DNA of 8,773 nt from Nitriliruptorales bacterium (GTDB lineage Bacteria; Actinomycetota; Nitriliruptoria; Euzebyales; Egibacteraceae). Both the position numbers and the translations under genes were made by a program. Shown here one piece after another: positions 7,179-8,773 of the stretch. Position 1 is the stretch's first letter. Each line of letters opens with the position of its first letter. The stretch spans positions 1 through 8,773 of the forward strand of contig SLAO01000085.1 of the NCBI GenBank assembly GCA_007126835.1. Direction: 5' to 3'. The notes beneath the pieces are model-generated. The model saw nothing but the letters and a program-made list of their open reading frames with translations, did no database searches and was not told the DNA's origin.

Positions 7179-7202
7179 CTCTGGCGCTCGGCGCGTCGCG
7201 CC
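7179..7202. repeat. Palindromic repeat copy 1 in the ruvA-ruvB gap
   Basis: 24-base element, identical at 21 positions to 7242-7265. It contains the dyad GGCGCG-T-CGCGCC (7190-7202) preceded by GGCGCTC. See the second copy for the compensatory differences. Confidence 0.7.
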
Positions 7203-7241
7203 GTGTAGCGGCACCCCGGTTTCGGTTGCGCGGTGGCGTTG

Positions 7242-7265
7242 CTCCGGCGCTCGACGCGTCGCGTC
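7242..7265. repeat. Palindromic repeat copy 2, directly after the ruvA stop
   Basis: Direct repeat of 7179-7202 at a 63-base offset, with the dyad GACGCG-T-CGCGTC (7253-7265). Two of the three differences from copy 1 (G/A at the second stem position, C/T at the second-last) pair with each other, so both copies stay perfectly self-complementary. It begins two bases after the ruvA stop. Together the copies occupy much of the 119-base ruvA-ruvB gap (7149-7267). Confidence 0.7.
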
Positions 7266-7267
7266 AT

Positions 7268-7855
7268 CTACCGGCTCCCCAGCGTCCGCAGCGCCGCGCG
7301 GAGCAGCGCCTCGGGGTCGGCGTCGTCTGCCGTCTCGGCGGCGTCGAGGGCACTTTGGATCTCCCCGGCAGCGTAGCCGAGGGCTGCCAGCGCCTCCCGG
7401 ACCTCGGTGCGTGGGTCGGCCGGGCCCGCCGGGCGTCCGGGCACCGAGCCGTCGTCTGCGGCCCCCAGCCGCTCCCGCAGCTCAAGGATCATGCGTTGCG
7501 CGCTCTTCTTCCCCACCCCGGGCACGACCGTCAGGGCGCCGACGTCCTCGCCCACGACCGCCCTGCGAAGGCCATCGGCTCCGAGCGTGCCGATCGCCGC
7601 CAGCGCCAGCTTGGGGCCGACGCCCGTCACCCCGAGCAGGGTCTCGAACAGCCCGCGAGTCGACGCGTCGGCGAAGCCGTACAGCGTCAGGGCGTCCTCG
7701 CGGACGGCAAGGTGGGTGTGCAACAGCACGTCGTCACCGACGTGGGCGCCGACGCTGCCGGGCGGGACGTACACGCGGTAGCCGACCCCCCCGACGTCGA
7801 CCACGACGTCGCCGAGCGAACTCGATACCAGGCGGCCAGATAGCTGCGCGATCAT
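7268..7855 (-). CDS. ruvA: Holliday junction DNA helicase subunit RuvA
   Basis: Binds four-way junctions as a tetramer and recruits RuvB. 195 residues, usual length. Seen: the N-terminal OB-fold (1-62, starting MIAQLSGRLV), with VGYRVYVPP and an acidic-pin region VREDALTLYGF (E53, D54); two helix-hairpin-helix motifs, LLGVTGVGPKLALAAI (73-88) and LTVVPGVGKKSAQRMI (108-123), that contact the DNA backbone; a Gly/Pro/Asp linker (130-148); and the C-terminal three-helix domain (149-195) that contacts RuvB. The start overlaps the ruvC stop as ATGA, implying translational coupling. Only a weak GGA precedes it. Confidence 0.96.
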   Translation of the reverse strand: MIAQLSGRLVSSSLGDVVVDVGGVGYRVYVPPGSVGAHVGDDVLLHTHLAVREDALTLYGFADASTRGLFETLLGVTGVGPKLALAAIGTLGADGLRRAVVGEDVGALTVVPGVGKKSAQRMILELRERLGAADDGSVPGRPAGPADPRTEVREALAALGYAAGEIQSALDAAETADDADPEALLRAALRTLGSR

Positions 7856-8517
7856 TCAAGATCGTCCGCGCGCGACTTGGTTCCTCGGCGAGCGACCTGG
7901 GCGCCGGGCTGGGCAGCGGCGACCGCTGTCGCCAACCGTGGGCTCATACCAGCTGTCCCGGCGACGCCGGATCGCGTTGCGCCGCTTTCCTCTTGGTCGC
8001 CCTTATCGGGGTCCGAGGGCTGGCCGTTCCGGTTCTGTCCAGAGCCCAGAACACCTTGACGCAGGTGGCACAGACCCAACGCCAGCGCATCAGCCACGTC
8101 GGGGGGTCTGGGGACCTCGTCGAGCTTGAGCAGGGCGCGGACCATGAACCCCACCTGCGCCTTGTCCGCGTCGCCGGCGCCGGTCACCGCGGCCTTCACC
8201 TGGCTCGGGGTGTACTCGACAGCGTGCGCCCCGCCTTGTGCAGCGGCCAGGAGCGCGACCCCGGCGGCCTGGCCGACCCCCATCGCCGTGGAGCGGTTCG
8301 CGTTGATGAAGACCCGCTCGATGGCGACGGCCTCCGGGCGGAGTTCGGTGATCAGCGCGGTGAGCTCGGCGTGGAGATGCGCGAGCCGGCTCGCGGTCGG
8401 CTGGCCAGGGTCGGTCTGGATGACCCCGGCGCGCACGATGCGCGCCCGGTGCGTGTCACCGTCGACGACGCCGAGGCCGCAGCGTGAAAGCCCGGGATCG
8501 ACTCCCAACACGCGCAC
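7852..8517 (-). CDS. ruvC: Crossover junction endodeoxyribonuclease RuvC with C-terminal extension
   Basis: Dimeric endonuclease that resolves Holliday junctions by symmetric nicking. Seen: RNase H-like fold with the catalytic acidic set D7 (VLGVDPGLSRCG), E67 (AIERVF), D140 and D143 (PPDVADALALGLCH), plus the conserved basic K119 (GDADKAQVGFMV). GTG 8517 was chosen: it puts the first aspartate at position 7 as in the family, and AGGAGG lies five bases upstream. The frame remains open 56 codons further upstream, but across the LexA box, so a longer protein is unlikely. The product is 221 residues against the usual 170-190. The extra tail (about 155-221) is hydrophilic, rich in Gly, Ala, Ser, Gln and Asp, and looks disordered. 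It is genuine coding sequence, because its stop overlaps the ruvA start. Confidence 0.96.
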   Translation of the reverse strand: MRVLGVDPGLSRCGLGVVDGDTHRARIVRAGVIQTDPGQPTASRLAHLHAELTALITELRPEAVAIERVFINANRSTAMGVGQAAGVALLAAAQGGAHAVEYTPSQVKAAVTGAGDADKAQVGFMVRALLKLDEVPRPPDVADALALGLCHLRQGVLGSGQNRNGQPSDPDKGDQEESGATRSGVAGTAGMSPRLATAVAAAQPGAQVARRGTKSRADDLE

Positions 8518-8522
8518 GACCG

Positions 8523-8528
8523 CCTCCT
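8523..8528 (-). promoter_or_regulatory. Ribosome binding site deciding the ruvC GTG start
   Basis: Minus-strand AGGAGG, five bases before GTG 8517. It confirms the GTG start against the longer open frame. Confidence 0.8.
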
Positions 8529-8603
8529 GTGCTCGAGTCCCCTGGTGGTCGGCGTGGGCGGCGCTGGGGACTGGGGCGCCACCCGCAAGCGCGTCCGCCG
8601 AGG

Positions 8604-8617
8604 CGAACGGATGTTCG
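8604..8617. promoter_or_regulatory. LexA (SOS) box upstream of ruvC
   Basis: CGAACGGATGTTCG, a perfect 5+5 dyad around four bases, fits the Gram-positive/actinobacterial LexA consensus CGAAC-N4-GTTCG. It lies 87 bases before the ruvC start and just downstream of a possible -10 (8628-8623), where bound LexA would block transcription. RuvCAB being SOS-inducible is known in several bacteria. Confidence 0.82.
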
Positions 8618-8622
8618 TGTGG

Positions 8623-8628
8623 AGCGTA
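8623..8628 (-). promoter_or_regulatory. Possible -10 element of the ruvC promoter
   Basis: Minus-strand TACGCT, six bases upstream of the LexA box. A TTGAGC sequence at 8655-8650 could be a -35, but the 21-base spacer is longer than usual, so only the -10 is suggested. Confidence 0.35.
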
Positions 8629-8712
8629 GCAGCAGCGCTTTGGCTGCCGGCTCAACCCTCGCGCCGGGCACCGCCTGCTCCCCACACGCCGGCTGGGCCG
8701 GCCCTCACGTCA

Positions 8713-8724
8713 GAACGACCGTTC
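8713..8724. promoter_or_regulatory. Second LexA-like box further upstream
   Basis: GAACGACCGTTC has the GAAC-N4-GTTC core but lacks the flanking C/G of the full consensus. Its centre is about 108 bases from that of the main box. It could be an auxiliary operator for ruvC, belong to a divergent or upstream gene outside the window, or be chance. Confidence 0.4.
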
Positions 8725-8738
8725 CCACAAGCCCCCGG

Positions 8739-8767
8739 CCCTCGACGTTGCGATTTCGACGTCGGGG
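8739..8767. other. Hairpin at the right edge of the window
   Basis: CCC(T)CGACGT pairs with ACGTCGGGG: nine base pairs with one bulged T and a 10-base loop. A second palindromic pair, GACGTC-GGGG-GACGTC, overlaps it at 8758-8773. It may be the end structure of a gene lying beyond the window, but no U-run is seen. No gene is visible between 8518 and 8773. Confidence 0.3.
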
Positions 8768-8773
8768 GACGTC

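Noticed and set aside
7149..7214. Longer N-terminus for RuvB from ATG 7214
   Set aside because: The extra 22 residues are not typical of RuvB and would cover the palindromic repeat. ATG 7148 has a strong ribosome site.
6177..8487. Plus-strand open frames opposite ruvB, ruvA and ruvC
   Set aside because: Composition-driven antisense frames, with Arg/Ala/Pro-rich translations and no ribosome site or motif.
8518..8685. Longer N-terminus for RuvC up to 8685
   Set aside because: It would place the LexA box and -10 inside the gene and move the first catalytic aspartate from position 7 to 63.

Overview
The window is a very GC-rich bacterial chromosome segment with every supportable gene on the minus strand. 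Read in that direction the order is ruvC, ruvA, ruvB, a 251-base gap, yajC, an HD-domain hydrolase gene, secD, secF, and a relA/spoT-type gene (rel) that runs off the left edge. The ruvCAB / yajC-secDF / rel synteny, the Gram-positive-type LexA box (GAAC-N4-GTTC), the GTG starts and the strong G/C bias point to an actinobacterium. Two differences from well-known actinobacterial loci suggest a deep-branching lineage: an HD gene lies between yajC and secD, and apt is missing between secF and rel. The lineage is inference and not demonstrated.

Right part (8773 to 6117): a 256-base upstream region carries a perfect palindromic LexA (SOS) box 87 bases before ruvC, a second weaker box about 108 bases further upstream, and a possible -10. 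Then come ruvC (Holliday junction endonuclease), ruvA (junction-binding protein, 4-base ATGA overlap with ruvC) and ruvB (branch-migration motor). RuvB is separated from ruvA by a 119-base gap holding two copies of a palindromic element whose stem differences are compensatory. This is a complete, probably damage-inducible, Holliday-junction processing operon.

Middle part (6116 to 2292): after a 251-base gap with a GC-rich repeat and a possible promoter comes a tightly packed run of yajC, HD protein, secD and secF, with spacings of 5, 0 and -4 bases. YajC, SecD and SecF are the accessory membrane complex of the Sec translocon. The HD protein is a soluble metal-dependent phosphohydrolase-like protein of unknown substrate, apparently co-expressed with the Sec genes.

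Left part (2195 to 1): rel encodes a bifunctional (p)ppGpp synthetase/hydrolase with intact HD hydrolase, synthetase and TGS regions and an acidic N-terminal extension. At its 3' end a 52-base sequence is repeated at a 98-base offset. The second copy puts the frame out exactly where the conserved LARCC motif should begin. Since this lies at the very edge of the window, an assembly artefact is as likely as a real truncating duplication.

The window is mostly housekeeping DNA. I do not see a defence system, mobile element, CRISPR array, tRNA or rRNA. The items most worth a second look are the HD gene inside the Sec operon, the duplication that breaks rel, the covarying palindromes between ruvA and ruvB, and the tandem LexA boxes.
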